In this document: one piece after another, positions 8,346 through 16,828 of the stretch
Numbering within the stretch: position 1 is the stretch's first letter
How the letters are laid out: the number at the start of each line of letters is the position of its first letter
Source of the DNA: 2-02-FULL-55-14 sp964581115
GTDB taxonomy: Bacteria; Bacteroidota; Ignavibacteria; UBA10030
Length of the DNA: 64,000 nt
Direction of reading: 5' to 3'
Assembly (NCBI GenBank): GCA_964581115.1
Contig: CAZOMY010000002.1
Coordinates: 1-64,000, forward strand
Notes under the pieces: generated by a model
Told to the model about the DNA's origin: nothing
The model's database searches: none
The model's input: the letters and a program-made list of their open reading frames with translations, nothing else
Position numbers and translations under genes: made by a program

Positions 8346-8992
8346 AGATCGGCGTACTGGGCACCGGCATGGTCGGCGAGACGATCGCCACGAAACTCGT
8401 GCAGTTGGGACATAACGTTCGGATGGGATCTCGAACCGCTGGAAATGCCAAGGCAGCGGCGTGGGCGGCCGGCGCGGCGGGCCTCGGCTCGGCCGGGACC
8501 TTTGCCGATGCCGCAACGTTCGGACAGGTCGTCTTTGTTTGCACCAAGGGAGAAGGAACGCTTGATGCCCTTCGCGCCGCCGGGGCCTCGTCGCTCACCG
8601 GCAAGGTGGTGATCGACATCTCCAATCCGCTCGATTTCTCAAAGGGGATGCCGCCGTCGTTGTTCATCTGTAACACCGATTCGCTGGGCGAGGCGGTCCA
8701 ACGGGCGTTCCCCGAGGCGCGGGTGGTGAAGACGCTCAACACCGTGAATTGCAGGGTCATGGTCGATCCGTCGCTCATACCGGGCGACCACGACATGTTC
8801 CTTTGCGGGAACGATCCGGAGGCGAAAGCAACGGTGCGGACGATCCTGACCGACTGGTTCGGCTGGAAGCATGTGATCGACCTCGGCGATATCACGAATG
8901 CGCGCGCCACCGAGCAGTTGTTGCCCATCTGGGTCCGGCTGTGGGGCGTCCTCCAGACGCCCAACTTCAATCTTCACGTGGTACGGGGGTAG
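8342..8992 (+). CDS. NADP-binding oxidoreductase (F420-dependent NADP reductase-like)
   Basis: The 216-residue product begins KIGVLGTGMVGETIATKL, a Rossmann nucleotide-binding motif, followed by MGSRTAGNAKA, where the Arg and Ser after the second strand suggest NADP preference. The motifs VVIDISNPLDF and VVKTLNTVNC are typical of the NADP oxidoreductase coenzyme F420-dependent family, many members of which do not use F420. No F420 biosynthesis genes are visible, so the electron partner is unknown. The ATG at 8342 overlaps a short upstream frame. The gene is followed by a separate promoter for the cyclase gene. Confidence 0.82.
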   Translation: MKIGVLGTGMVGETIATKLVQLGHNVRMGSRTAGNAKAAAWAAGAAGLGSAGTFADAATFGQVVFVCTKGEGTLDALRAAGASSLTGKVVIDISNPLDFSKGMPPSLFICNTDSLGEAVQRAFPEARVVKTLNTVNCRVMVDPSLIPGDHDMFLCGNDPEAKATVRTILTDWFGWKHVIDLGDITNARATEQLLPIWVRLWGVLQTPNFNLHVVRG

Positions 8993-9070
8993 GCGTTTCT
9001 CCCGAGAAGGGGTCGCCGAACGCCCTCAAGGTCCTCTCGTGGTGTTGTGCTGCCCGGCACGGCCCCGGCC

Positions 9071-9100
9071 TTGAGAAGCGGCTGACTTCTCGCTAGATTG
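9071..9100 (+). promoter_or_regulatory. FCB-type promoter of the cyclase gene
   Basis: TTG (9071-9073), 20 bases, then TAGATTG (9094-9100). The predicted start of transcription falls on or next to the GTG start codon at 9105, so the message may be leaderless. Confidence 0.5.
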
Positions 9101-9104
9101 CCGC

Positions 9105-11312
9105 GTGCTCTCCGCCATCCGATCCCGTTTAGAACTCAAGGTCCTGTTGCTGATCATCGCCGTGCTGATGATCGGCTTCGGGACCTATGTCGTTCTGTCG
9201 ATCCAGCGCGAGTCTGAAGCGCTCATCGCCCAGCAACGCGACCAGCTGCGGATCGCGACCGAGGCGCTCACGGCCGGGATCCGGAATGTGATGCTGACGG
9301 GCAAATCGCCGTTCGCGGTCGAGATGGTGAACGACCTTCGGAACAACGTGAAGTTTGTAGACGTCACGATCTACGACCGATTCGGCCGCGAGGTCTTCCT
9401 TCGCGAGGGAGAAGGGGTCAATCCCGATGTCAACGATCCGATCCTGCCAGAGGTCCTGCGTTCCGGGGCGGCGAGGTCCGCCATGGTCCCGACGGACAGC
9501 GGTTCTGTGGCGACACGATACGCGCCCCTGTCGAACCGTCCCGAATGCTGGCGGTGCCACGAACCGGGTGAGCCCTTGCGCGGAGTGTTGCAGGTGGCTT
9601 TGAGGCCGGCCGTGGCGCAGTCGATGGGAGACCGCAGGGCGATGCGGCAGGTCGCCTCGACCCTCACAAACGCCGTGGCGATCGCCTTCCGGACGATCAT
9701 GCTGGGCGGCAACGGGGCGCAGATGGACACGCTCATCGGGTCGGCTCTCCAGATCCCCGGGGTGCGTCTTGTCCAGGTGTACGATCGCATGGGATTCCTG
9801 TACTTCGGTCCCGAGGACGAGCAGGTGCCCGAAGAGCAATTGACGCAGCTGATGAAGCCGGCCTCGGCTGACCACAGGTTCGAAGAAGGGCCCGACCGCC
9901 TTCGGGTCTTTGCCCCGCTCGTCAATGAAGACCGGTGCCAGGTCTGCCACGGCGGCAAGTTCCCGATGCGCGGGATCCTCGTTGTCGACTTCGATCGAAG
10001 CAGCATCATCCGCTATGCCAGCGATCCGGAAGGGGAGTTCACGGCCGCACTGCAGAAGTCGGTGCTTGAGGGCTTCCGGTCGATCATGCTCGTCGGACGC
10101 GCCAGTTCCGCCCGTTTCTTCATGGACGAAGTGCGCGACCAGCAGGTCTTGCAGACCTTGCGCGTCTTTGACCTGAACGGTCACGAGCGGTTCCTCAACC
10201 CTCCGCCTCGATCGAGGCCTGAGTTGAAACGCGTCATCGAGGACCGGGACACGCTGGAGTTTCGTGAAGGGACGGGTGACGATGAGCGCATGGTGCGCAT
10301 CGTGCACCTCCCGAATGAACCGCGCTGTCATTCGTGTCACGGCTCGAAGCACGACGTGCGGGCAGCGGTCGAGGTCTCGGCGTCGATGGCTACGATCAAC
10401 GCCATGATCCGCGAGAATCAAATGCGGTCGGCATGGGTCGGAGGCGGAACGATCCTGCTCGTGTGGGTCCTGCTTCGTATCTTCATGAGTCGCGTCGTCG
10501 TCCGGCCGGTCCAAGAGATCGAACGCGTGGCCTCCCGTGTTGGCGCGGGAGACCTTTCGGTCGAAGCGCATGTCGGGACACTTGACGAGATCGGTACGCT
10601 GGCCCGGCGGATCAACGACATGGTCCGCGGACTGCGCGAACGACTTCACCTGCAGCGCTTCGTCTCGCAAGGAACGGTCGAGGCGGTGCGGAGGAGCGCC
10701 CTGGACGGGGTCGCCATCGGGGGCGTGCGAAAGACGGCGACCGCGTTCTTCTCCGACATCCGCGGCTTCACGTCGTACGCGGAGCAGGTCGAACCCGAGC
10801 GGGTGGTGCGAATGCTGAACGCGATCCTGTCAGCGCAGGCGGACGTCGTGCGAGCCCACGGGGGCGACATTGACAAGTACGTCGGAGATGAGCTCGTGGC
10901 GGTGTTCGAAGGAGAAGGAATGGCCGAGCGGGCGGTCCGGGCCGCGCTCGAGATCCAGCGCACGGCCCACGAGGCACTGCCTCCCGAAGACCGCGACATC
11001 GTTACGATCGGCATCGGCATCCATGTCGGAGAGATGGTCATGGGTGCGATGGGAAGTCCGGAGCGGATGGACTACACCGTGATCGGCGATTCGGTCAACC
11101 TTGCGGCGCGGTTGTGTTCGGCGGCGTCCGGGGGACAGGTATTGATCTCCGACGCGCTGGCAAGCCGTTTGTCATCGCCCGATTGGTGCCGGCTGAGAGA
11201 ACTTGAGCCGATGGCCGTCAAAGGCAAGCGCTCCAAGGTCAAGGTCTGGAGCGTGGATCTGCCGGGTCCCACCCGCCGCTCGAGACGGGCATCGGTAGCC
11301 GCGCCGCGGTGA
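9105..11312 (+). CDS. Membrane adenylate cyclase with three CxxCH haem sites
   Basis: The 735-residue product has an N-terminal membrane helix (about 11-31), a long periplasmic region, a second helix (about 445-463), a HAMP linker, and a class III nucleotide cyclase domain (about 540-720). The periplasmic part holds three CxxCH c-type haem motifs at residues 148-152, 278-282 and 408-412, exactly 130 residues apart. Each module contains a related [IF]R-x-[IV]ML motif (59-64, 195-200, 324-329). The cyclase domain has FSDIRGFT and KYVGDELVAVF metal aspartates, plus the Lys (DKYVGD) and Asp (VIGDSVNLAARL) expected for ATP. It probably turns periplasmic redox or gas status into cAMP. The start is GTG. 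The module fold could be Tll0287-like, which is inference. Confidence 0.88.
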   Translation: MLSAIRSRLELKVLLLIIAVLMIGFGTYVVLSIQRESEALIAQQRDQLRIATEALTAGIRNVMLTGKSPFAVEMVNDLRNNVKFVDVTIYDRFGREVFLREGEGVNPDVNDPILPEVLRSGAARSAMVPTDSGSVATRYAPLSNRPECWRCHEPGEPLRGVLQVALRPAVAQSMGDRRAMRQVASTLTNAVAIAFRTIMLGGNGAQMDTLIGSALQIPGVRLVQVYDRMGFLYFGPEDEQVPEEQLTQLMKPASADHRFEEGPDRLRVFAPLVNEDRCQVCHGGKFPMRGILVVDFDRSSIIRYASDPEGEFTAALQKSVLEGFRSIMLVGRASSARFFMDEVRDQQVLQTLRVFDLNGHERFLNPPPRSRPELKRVIEDRDTLEFREGTGDDERMVRIVHLPNEPRCHSCHGSKHDVRAAVEVSASMATINAMIRENQMRSAWVGGGTILLVWVLLRIFMSRVVVRPVQEIERVASRVGAGDLSVEAHVGTLDEIGTLARRINDMVRGLRERLHLQRFVSQGTVEAVRRSALDGVAIGGVRKTATAFFSDIRGFTSYAEQVEPERVVRMLNAILSAQADVVRAHGGDIDKYVGDELVAVFEGEGMAERAVRAALEIQRTAHEALPPEDRDIVTIGIGIHVGEMVMGAMGSPERMDYTVIGDSVNLAARLCSAASGGQVLISDALASRLSSPDWCRLRELEPMAVKGKRSKVKVWSVDLPGPTRRSRRASVAAPR

Positions 11313-11419
11313 GGGGACCCTTGCGTCGAACCTTCAGGGCTCGCGCCAGAAGCAGGCCTGCCGCATTTTCGCTATGTTGCATGGTGACTCCGCAAATCGA
11401 TCGGGTAAAGTGAGGACCA

Positions 11420-12658
11420 GTGAACCTTCGCCGTCTTTACCGAACCATTGAATCGTTCGCGTCGGACCGCTTCCGGACCGACAAGGAACTGCTGAAGCAC
11501 GTTCTCAACGAGATCGTCAAGAGCCCCGACATCAAGGTGAAGGGGGGCCGGATCTGGGAGTTCGACCCGAAGCAGGCGTCGTTCAAGCTCGTCCACCAGA
11601 TCGGACAGATCGAACGGATCGAGCCGAAGTACCGTATTCCCGTCGACTACCCGGCGTTCCAATGGCTGGCCGACCAGCGGTCGATTATTGCGAACGAGAC
11701 CGACCCCAACCTGCGCCGGATCGGCATCGTGAAGTTTGCGGCGACGGGCGTCGGCGAGCGAATGCCGTCGAGGCATGGCGACGTGCCGCAATACGTGCTG
11801 GCGTTCAACGCCGACGAACTCGATCAGTCGCTGCTGGCGGACCTTAACATCATTTCGGTCGCCGTCACGTCGTCGCTGCGCGGGCAGAAGATCGAGCAGA
11901 AGGCCAAGGCGATGGCGAAGGACATCGACAAGGCTCGCGACATCCAGCTGAGCATCCTGCCCGACTCGGCGAAGCGATTCTATCATTACGACATCTACGG
12001 CATCTCGGAGGCGGCGCAGATCGTCGGGGGCGATTTTTTCGACTACGTCTCGTCGGACGACGATCCCGACCGACTCTCCGTTGTCGTGGGCGACGCCGCC
12101 AGCAAGGGCTTCTCGGCGGCGGCGCAGGCGCTGTATGTCGTGGGCGCGCTTCGCATGGGTACGTCGTACCACATGAAGATCAGCGCCGTCATGGGCGGCA
12201 TCAACCGGCTGCTCAACCGCACGTTCTCGGAGGAGCAGTTCGTAACGATGGTCTACGCCGAGTTGACCGATAACGCCAAGGGGCTTCTGCTCTATTCCAA
12301 CGCCGGACACAACAGCCCGCTCGTCTACCACGCGGCGACCGGGACCGTCGAAGAGCTCGAGCCGACCGGCCAGATCCTCGGGCCGTTCCCCGAGGAGACG
12401 TTTCGTGTCGAGAATACGATGGTCGCCCCGGGCGATATGGTCATCATCTTCACCGACGGGCTTTCTGAGGCGCGCGACGGGGAGGGGAATCTGTACACGG
12501 AGGATCGCGTGCGGGCATTCCTCGAGCGCCATCATGACCTGTCGGCGAGAGAGTTTTGCGACCGGCTCATGAAGGACGTTCAGTCCTTCGAAGGAGCGGC
12601 GGGCAGCTTCGACGACAAGACACTCGTCGTCATCAAGCGGTTGCCCGACGCCGCATAG
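11420..12658 (+). CDS. SpoIIE-type PP2C serine phosphatase
   Basis: The 412-residue product has an N-terminal sensor-like region (about 1-165, GAF-like but not clearly recognised). A helix with many Lys and Ala (KAKAMAKDIDKARDIQLSIL) comes next, as in RsbU-type proteins. A C-terminal PP2C/SpoIIE domain (about 190-410) follows. Metal-binding aspartates are visible in GGDFFDY, GDAASKG, FTDGLSEARDG and SFDDKTLVV. Such phosphatases act on anti-sigma-factor antagonists in partner-switching pathways. No antagonist or kinase gene is adjacent, so the target is unknown. The start is GTG at 11420. It stands between the haem cyclase and the HerA-like gene, each with its own gap of 60-110 bases. Confidence 0.88.
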   Translation: MNLRRLYRTIESFASDRFRTDKELLKHVLNEIVKSPDIKVKGGRIWEFDPKQASFKLVHQIGQIERIEPKYRIPVDYPAFQWLADQRSIIANETDPNLRRIGIVKFAATGVGERMPSRHGDVPQYVLAFNADELDQSLLADLNIISVAVTSSLRGQKIEQKAKAMAKDIDKARDIQLSILPDSAKRFYHYDIYGISEAAQIVGGDFFDYVSSDDDPDRLSVVVGDAASKGFSAAAQALYVVGALRMGTSYHMKISAVMGGINRLLNRTFSEEQFVTMVYAELTDNAKGLLLYSNAGHNSPLVYHAATGTVEELEPTGQILGPFPEETFRVENTMVAPGDMVIIFTDGLSEARDGEGNLYTEDRVRAFLERHHDLSAREFCDRLMKDVQSFEGAAGSFDDKTLVVIKRLPDAA

Positions 12659-12719
12659 CGAGCCGAACGCCACGTGAACCTGCACCCACCACGTTGACGC
12701 AGTCCATCGGAGAGTCCTC

Positions 12720-14324
12720 ATGCTCGAACAGAAATTCATCGGCGTCGTTCAGCACGTCGCCACCGGCACCGTCGAGATCCTGATCGACGCCAACATCAAG
12801 TCGCTCAAGCGCGACCTGAACGGCAAGACCTACTTCATCGGCCAGATCGGCATGTATGTGCTCATTCCGATGGGGAGCCTCGTCCTCATCGGCATGGTGA
12901 CCGACTTCCTCAAGGTGGACGTGGTGATCAACGGTCAATCGCAGCAGCGGTATCGGATGACGGCATCGCTCGTCGGCACCGTCAAAGGCGGCCGCTACGA
13001 GCGTGGCGTATCGGTGTTCCCGGTGGTGGATGCCCCCGTCTACCTGGCGGAAGACAGCGACCTGGCCGTGGCGTTCTCCGTCTACCAGCGGTACGGCTTT
13101 TCAGTCGGGATGGTCTCGCTGTTCGAGAACCAGCGCGCCTACCTCGACGCCAACCGGTTCTTCGGAAAGCACATCTCCGTCCTCGGCTCGTCGGGGTCCG
13201 GAAAGTCGTGCACGGTCGCGTCGATCCTCCAGAAGGTCACGCAGTATCCCGACACGAACATCATCATCCTCGACATCCACAACGAGTACAAGAAGGCCTT
13301 CGAGGGAGACTGCAACCACCTCGACATTGCCGAGTTCGAACTGCCGTACTGGCTGATGAACTTCGACGAGTTGCGCGAAATGTTCATCGACGAGAGGGAC
13401 GAGAACGCGTCGACGCAGATCACGGTGCTCAAGGACCTCGTCATTGCTTCGAAGAAAGGGAAGAACCCCGAGATGTCGTCGCTCATCACGATCGACACGC
13501 CGGTCTTCTTCGACCTGGCCGAGATCCGGGCGAAGGTCCAGTACATGGACACGGAGAAGATCTCGATGGGAGGGACCTCGAAGGAGGGGCCGTTCTACGG
13601 CAAGTTCACCCGCTTCCTCGTCCGGCTTGACGGCAAGCTCAACGATCCGCGCTACGCCTTCATGTTCCGGCCCAAGAAGTACGTGCAATCGCAGTCGCTC
13701 AACGACCTGCTCGCCAAGATCCTCGGCGCCGACGGAGCCGCCAAGGTGACGATCCTCGACCTGAGCGGCGTGCCATTCGACATCGTCAACACGATCGTGT
13801 CGCTGCTGGCCCGGACGATCTTCGACTTCAACTTCTGGAACCCCAACCGGCGGGAGTTCCCGATCCTGCTCGTGTTCGAAGAGGCGCACAACTATCTGCC
13901 GCAGACGGGCACCACGACCACGGCGGCCCGGCGGACGGTGGAACGCATCGCGAAAGAGGGCCGGAAGTACGGTGTCAGCATCATGGTCGTCAGCCAGCGG
14001 CCCGTCGAGGTTTCAGAGACGATCCTGTCGCAATGCAACAATTACGTCATTCTCCGGCTGACGAATCCGCTCGACCAGAACTATGTGCGGCGCCTCGTGC
14101 CCGATACCTTCGCGAACCTTACGGAGGTCTTGCCGTCGCTGCGCCAGGGAGAGGCCCTGGTCGTGGGCGAGGCCATCTCAATGCCGCTTCGCGTCCAGAT
14201 CGACTTTCCCAACCCCGAGCCCGACTCGGCCGACATCAAGTTCTACGATAAGTGGAAGCAGAGCGAAGCCAAGACCCGGATCGAGGATGTGGTCACGCGG
14301 TGGTGGAAGCAGGAGAAAGTATAG
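12720..14324 (+). CDS. HerA-like ATPase (DUF87)
   Basis: The 534-residue product belongs to the HerA/FtsK superfamily of hexameric ATPases. A small N-terminal barrel (HAS-barrel-like, about 1-120) is followed by Walker A GSSGSGKS at residues 156-163. Walker B LLVFEEAHNYLP has its acidic pair at 387-388, and a sensor/arginine region VSQRPVEVSETILSQCNN comes after it. HerA usually pairs with the NurA nuclease in end resection, or with Sir2/DUF4297 partners in phage defence. Neither lies next to it here. The ATG at 12720 follows CGGAGAG. The stop codon TAG shares its G with the first base of MITE copy B, so the element lies flush against the gene end. Confidence 0.85.
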   Translation: MLEQKFIGVVQHVATGTVEILIDANIKSLKRDLNGKTYFIGQIGMYVLIPMGSLVLIGMVTDFLKVDVVINGQSQQRYRMTASLVGTVKGGRYERGVSVFPVVDAPVYLAEDSDLAVAFSVYQRYGFSVGMVSLFENQRAYLDANRFFGKHISVLGSSGSGKSCTVASILQKVTQYPDTNIIILDIHNEYKKAFEGDCNHLDIAEFELPYWLMNFDELREMFIDERDENASTQITVLKDLVIASKKGKNPEMSSLITIDTPVFFDLAEIRAKVQYMDTEKISMGGTSKEGPFYGKFTRFLVRLDGKLNDPRYAFMFRPKKYVQSQSLNDLLAKILGADGAAKVTILDLSGVPFDIVNTIVSLLARTIFDFNFWNPNRREFPILLVFEEAHNYLPQTGTTTTAARRTVERIAKEGRKYGVSIMVVSQRPVEVSETILSQCNNYVILRLTNPLDQNYVRRLVPDTFANLTEVLPSLRQGEALVVGEAISMPLRVQIDFPNPEPDSADIKFYDKWKQSEAKTRIEDVVTRWWKQEKV

Positions 14325-14552
14325 CAGGTTGCGGAAAAACGATTACCGCCCCGCCTGACCGGCGGGGAGGCATGACGCCAAGTCAGAGATGATCATGCTC
14401 GAGCCATGTTCGCCAAGAAGACGCGTTCATTTCATTTCATTTTCCCCGATCGACTTGGCGATCCCCGGCCTCGCCCTCGGCTCGGCCGAGGGCGGGATTG
14501 GCGCGCTTGGCGGTTACTGCTCAGACCTCCCGAGGGTTTTTCAGCACCCTGC
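14324..14552. mobile_element. MITE-like repeat, copy B
   Basis: This is the second copy of the 229-base element at 4-232, with the same termini and the same internal hairpin (14472-14494). Scattered substitutions separate the two, so they inserted or diverged some time ago. It abuts the HerA stop codon and lies upstream of msrP, where it may supply or disrupt regulatory sequence. No target-site duplication could be identified. Confidence 0.75.
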
Positions 14553-14561
14553 CAGGGGGAA

Positions 14562-14610
14562 TTTCGAAATCCGAAATACGAACAAGCACGAAAAGACGGA
14601 AAAGCAATAA
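14562..14610. repeat. Degenerate simple-sequence tract (AATCCGAAATACGAA type)
   Basis: Directly after the MITE, the sequence TTTCGAAATCCGAAATACG followed by A-rich ACGAAAAGACGGAAAAGC is low in complexity. It fills most of the remaining gap before msrP. No gene or promoter is clear in it. Confidence 0.4.
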
Positions 14611-14622
14611 TCAGGCCTCCTC

Positions 14623-15555
14623 ATGTCTCGGATCGTTGTACCGCACATCCCCTCCTCTGAGCTCACGCCCGAGCCTTTGTACTATTCTCGTCGTGGATGG
14701 TTGGCGGCGGCGGGGCTCGCCGGCGTGAGTGCACTCTCCGGCGTTTCTGCGAATGCCCAGGACCGTTGGCCCGCCGGCAAAAAGGGCCAGTACGACACCG
14801 ATGAACGGCCGAACACCTTTCGCGAGATCACGACGTACAACAACTTCTACGAGTTCGGTACCGACAAGTCCGATCCCGCCTCGAATTCCGGAGACTTCAA
14901 ACCGAGACCGTGGAGCGTGCGCATCGATGGACTGGTGAAACGAACGATCGACGTGCCGCTCGAAGACCTGCTGAAGCCATCGGCGATGGAGGACCGCATC
15001 TACCGGATGCGCTGCGTCGAGGGCTGGTCGATGGTCATTCCCTGGCGTGGGATCCCGCTGGCCGATATTCTCAAGCGGGTCGAGCCCACGTCGAAGGCGA
15101 AGTATGCGGCCTTTCAGACGGTCCTCCGACCCGAAGAGATGCCCGGACAGAAGCGCCGCGTACTCGACTGGCCGTATGTTGAAGGCCTGCGCCTGGACGA
15201 AGCGATGCATCCGCTCACGTTCATGGCTACGGGCTTGTACGGCCGCGACCTGTTGAACCAGAACGGGGCGCCGTTCCGGCTCGTCGTTCCGTGGAAGTAT
15301 GGGTTCAAATCCATCAAGTCGATCGTGCGCATCACGCTGACCGCGACTGAGCCGCCGACCACGTGGAATCTCTCAGCCCCCGACGAGTACGGCTTTTACA
15401 GCAACGTCAACCCTGATGTCGACCATCCGCGATGGAGTCAGAAGACCGAACGGCGCATCGGAGAGTTCGGCAAGCGGAAGACCCTGCTCTTCAACGGATA
15501 CGCGGACCTGGTCGGGTCGATGTATGCGGGGATGGACCTCAAGAGGAACTACTGA
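14623..15555 (+). CDS. msrP: Methionine sulfoxide reductase molybdopterin subunit MsrP
   Basis: The 310-residue product is the periplasmic molybdenum enzyme MsrP (YedY) that reduces methionine sulfoxide in oxidised envelope proteins. The N-terminus has a Tat-type pair at Arg23-Arg24 (YYSRRGWLAAAG) followed by a hydrophobic stretch. The Mo-ligating cysteine is at residue 131 in MRCVEGWSMVIPW. The motifs PWKYGFKSIKSIV and NVNPDVDHPRWSQ are family hallmarks. It pairs with the msrQ gene 78 bases downstream. The ATG at 14623 has only a weak upstream GGCCTCCTC, so translation may depend on the preceding tract. Confidence 0.95.
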   Translation: MSRIVVPHIPSSELTPEPLYYSRRGWLAAAGLAGVSALSGVSANAQDRWPAGKKGQYDTDERPNTFREITTYNNFYEFGTDKSDPASNSGDFKPRPWSVRIDGLVKRTIDVPLEDLLKPSAMEDRIYRMRCVEGWSMVIPWRGIPLADILKRVEPTSKAKYAAFQTVLRPEEMPGQKRRVLDWPYVEGLRLDEAMHPLTFMATGLYGRDLLNQNGAPFRLVVPWKYGFKSIKSIVRITLTATEPPTTWNLSAPDEYGFYSNVNPDVDHPRWSQKTERRIGEFGKRKTLLFNGYADLVGSMYAGMDLKRNY

Positions 15556-15633
15556 AAGTAGAGCAAGGAGACGGGTGGGGGGAGGTAGGTGGAGGGAAGG
15601 TTTCTCAAGTTCCGGCTTGGAACACTCTTTCGC

Positions 15634-16299
15634 ATGGATCGAATGACCTCGGCTCGAGGGTTATGGTTGCGTTGGCTGAAACCAGCGGCGTTCGTGCTGG
15701 CTCTTGTGCCCTTGGTGTGGCTGGCGTATCGCTTCGCGACGGATCAGCTGTCGGTCAACCCTCTCGACGACCTGACCGACGAGACCGGCACCTGGGCGCT
15801 CCGGTTCATCGTTCTGACGATCGCCATCACGCCGCTTCGGGAGCTGACGGGCTGGTCATCGATCGCCGGCTTTCGGAAGATGAGCGGCAACTTCGCCTTC
15901 TTCTACGGTTCGCTTCATTTCCTCACGTATCTGTCCTTCGACAAGCTCTTCGTGTGGTCGGAGATCGTGCCCGACCTGACGGCGCGCCGGTTCATCGTCG
16001 CCGGGTTCATGGCGTGGCTCCTGATGCTCCCTCTGGCGATCACTTCACCCGCCTTCATGGCGCGCTGGATGGGGGGAAAAGCCTGGAAGCGACTGCACCG
16101 GGCCGTGTATGCGGTGGCGGTCCTGGGCGTTGTTCACTATCTGTGGCTGGTCAAGTTCGACATCCAGCGACCTCTGATCTACGGTGCCATCGTGTTCATG
16201 CTCCTCGGATATCGCATCTGGGCATGGTGGAAGTGGCGGTCCAGAGGCGCTCCCGCTCGCCGGCGGCGAGGCAGCGAGAATGCGGCGGGGCACGATTGA
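15634..16299 (+). CDS. msrQ: Haem-binding membrane subunit MsrQ
   Basis: The 221-residue product is the b-haem membrane protein (YedZ) that passes electrons from the respiratory chain to MsrP. Six hydrophobic helices are visible, with helix histidines in YGSLHFLTY, LHRAVYAVAV and VHYLWLVKF as likely haem ligands. The start is uncertain. A GTG at 15589 lies just after a purine-rich GGGGGGAGG tract, but the ATGs at 15634 and 15643 place the first helix WLKPAAFVLALVPLVWLAY at the usual distance. I prefer 15634. The C-terminus ends in an Arg-rich tail. Confidence 0.92.
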   Translation: MDRMTSARGLWLRWLKPAAFVLALVPLVWLAYRFATDQLSVNPLDDLTDETGTWALRFIVLTIAITPLRELTGWSSIAGFRKMSGNFAFFYGSLHFLTYLSFDKLFVWSEIVPDLTARRFIVAGFMAWLLMLPLAITSPAFMARWMGGKAWKRLHRAVYAVAVLGVVHYLWLVKFDIQRPLIYGAIVFMLLGYRIWAWWKWRSRGAPARRRRGSENAAGHD

Positions 16300-16309
16300 C
16301 ATCGCACAC

Positions 16310-16338
16310 TTGAGATTGACCCGAGAATCCGTAGATTC
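16310..16338 (+). promoter_or_regulatory. Candidate FCB-type promoter of the lipoprotein pair
   Basis: TTG (16310-16312), 19 bases, then TAGATTC (16332-16338). It lies just past the msrQ stop and would start transcription about 20 bases before the ATG at 16364. Confidence 0.4.
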
Positions 16339-16363
16339 CCATTCGCAACCACAAAGGACGCCT

Positions 16364-16828
16364 ATGAGAACACTCTTCGCAGTCGCGGTGCTTGCGTTGG
16401 CGGGTTGTAGCACGCTCACCCTGGCTCCTTCCGATTTTGCATGGCCGATCATGTCGGAATTGACGGCCGACAAGAACGGGAACGTCAAGGAAGAGCGCTA
16501 CCATCTCGCCTTCAACATCAAGCCCCTGATGTATCAGGAGTTGAAGGACTCGGTCAACGTCGCGGGGAAGAAGTTGAGCATCATCCGCGACCGTCAGGGC
16601 TTCTACTATGTGACAGGACCGAAGTTCAAGAACGTGTACGTGTTCCAGCATACTGCCGACGGACTGGGACTCAGCACGTCATTTGAAGTACAGCCGGCCG
16701 GATTGACGGAACCGGAGTTTGAACAGCGGCCGCCCAACATTCGACTGCGGAACGGCCGTGATTCGTGGCTTCTGACGCGCAACGGGGTCACGCCGCCGCC
16801 AGCGCCGGCGACAGGAGGTGCCAAATGA
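16364..16828 (+). CDS. Small lipoprotein of unknown function
   Basis: The 154-residue product has a short signal peptide with lipobox LALAGC ending around residue 14, so it should be a membrane-anchored lipoprotein. I do not recognise the mature part. It contains several aromatic and charged strands (YHLAFNIKPLMYQELK; GFYYVTGPKFKNVYVFQ) and a Pro/Ala-rich tail. The ATG at 16364 was chosen over upstream frame openings because it begins the signal peptide. The stop overlaps the next ATG by four bases, indicating coupled translation with the coiled-coil protein. Confidence 0.75.
   Translation: MRTLFAVAVLALAGCSTLTLAPSDFAWPIMSELTADKNGNVKEERYHLAFNIKPLMYQELKDSVNVAGKKLSIIRDRQGFYYVTGPKFKNVYVFQHTADGLGLSTSFEVQPAGLTEPEFEQRPPNIRLRNGRDSWLLTRNGVTPPPAPATGGAK

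Noticed and set aside
12720..14324. A HerA-based phage defence island
   Set aside because: No nuclease, Sir2 or other effector is adjacent, and the neighbours are signalling genes.
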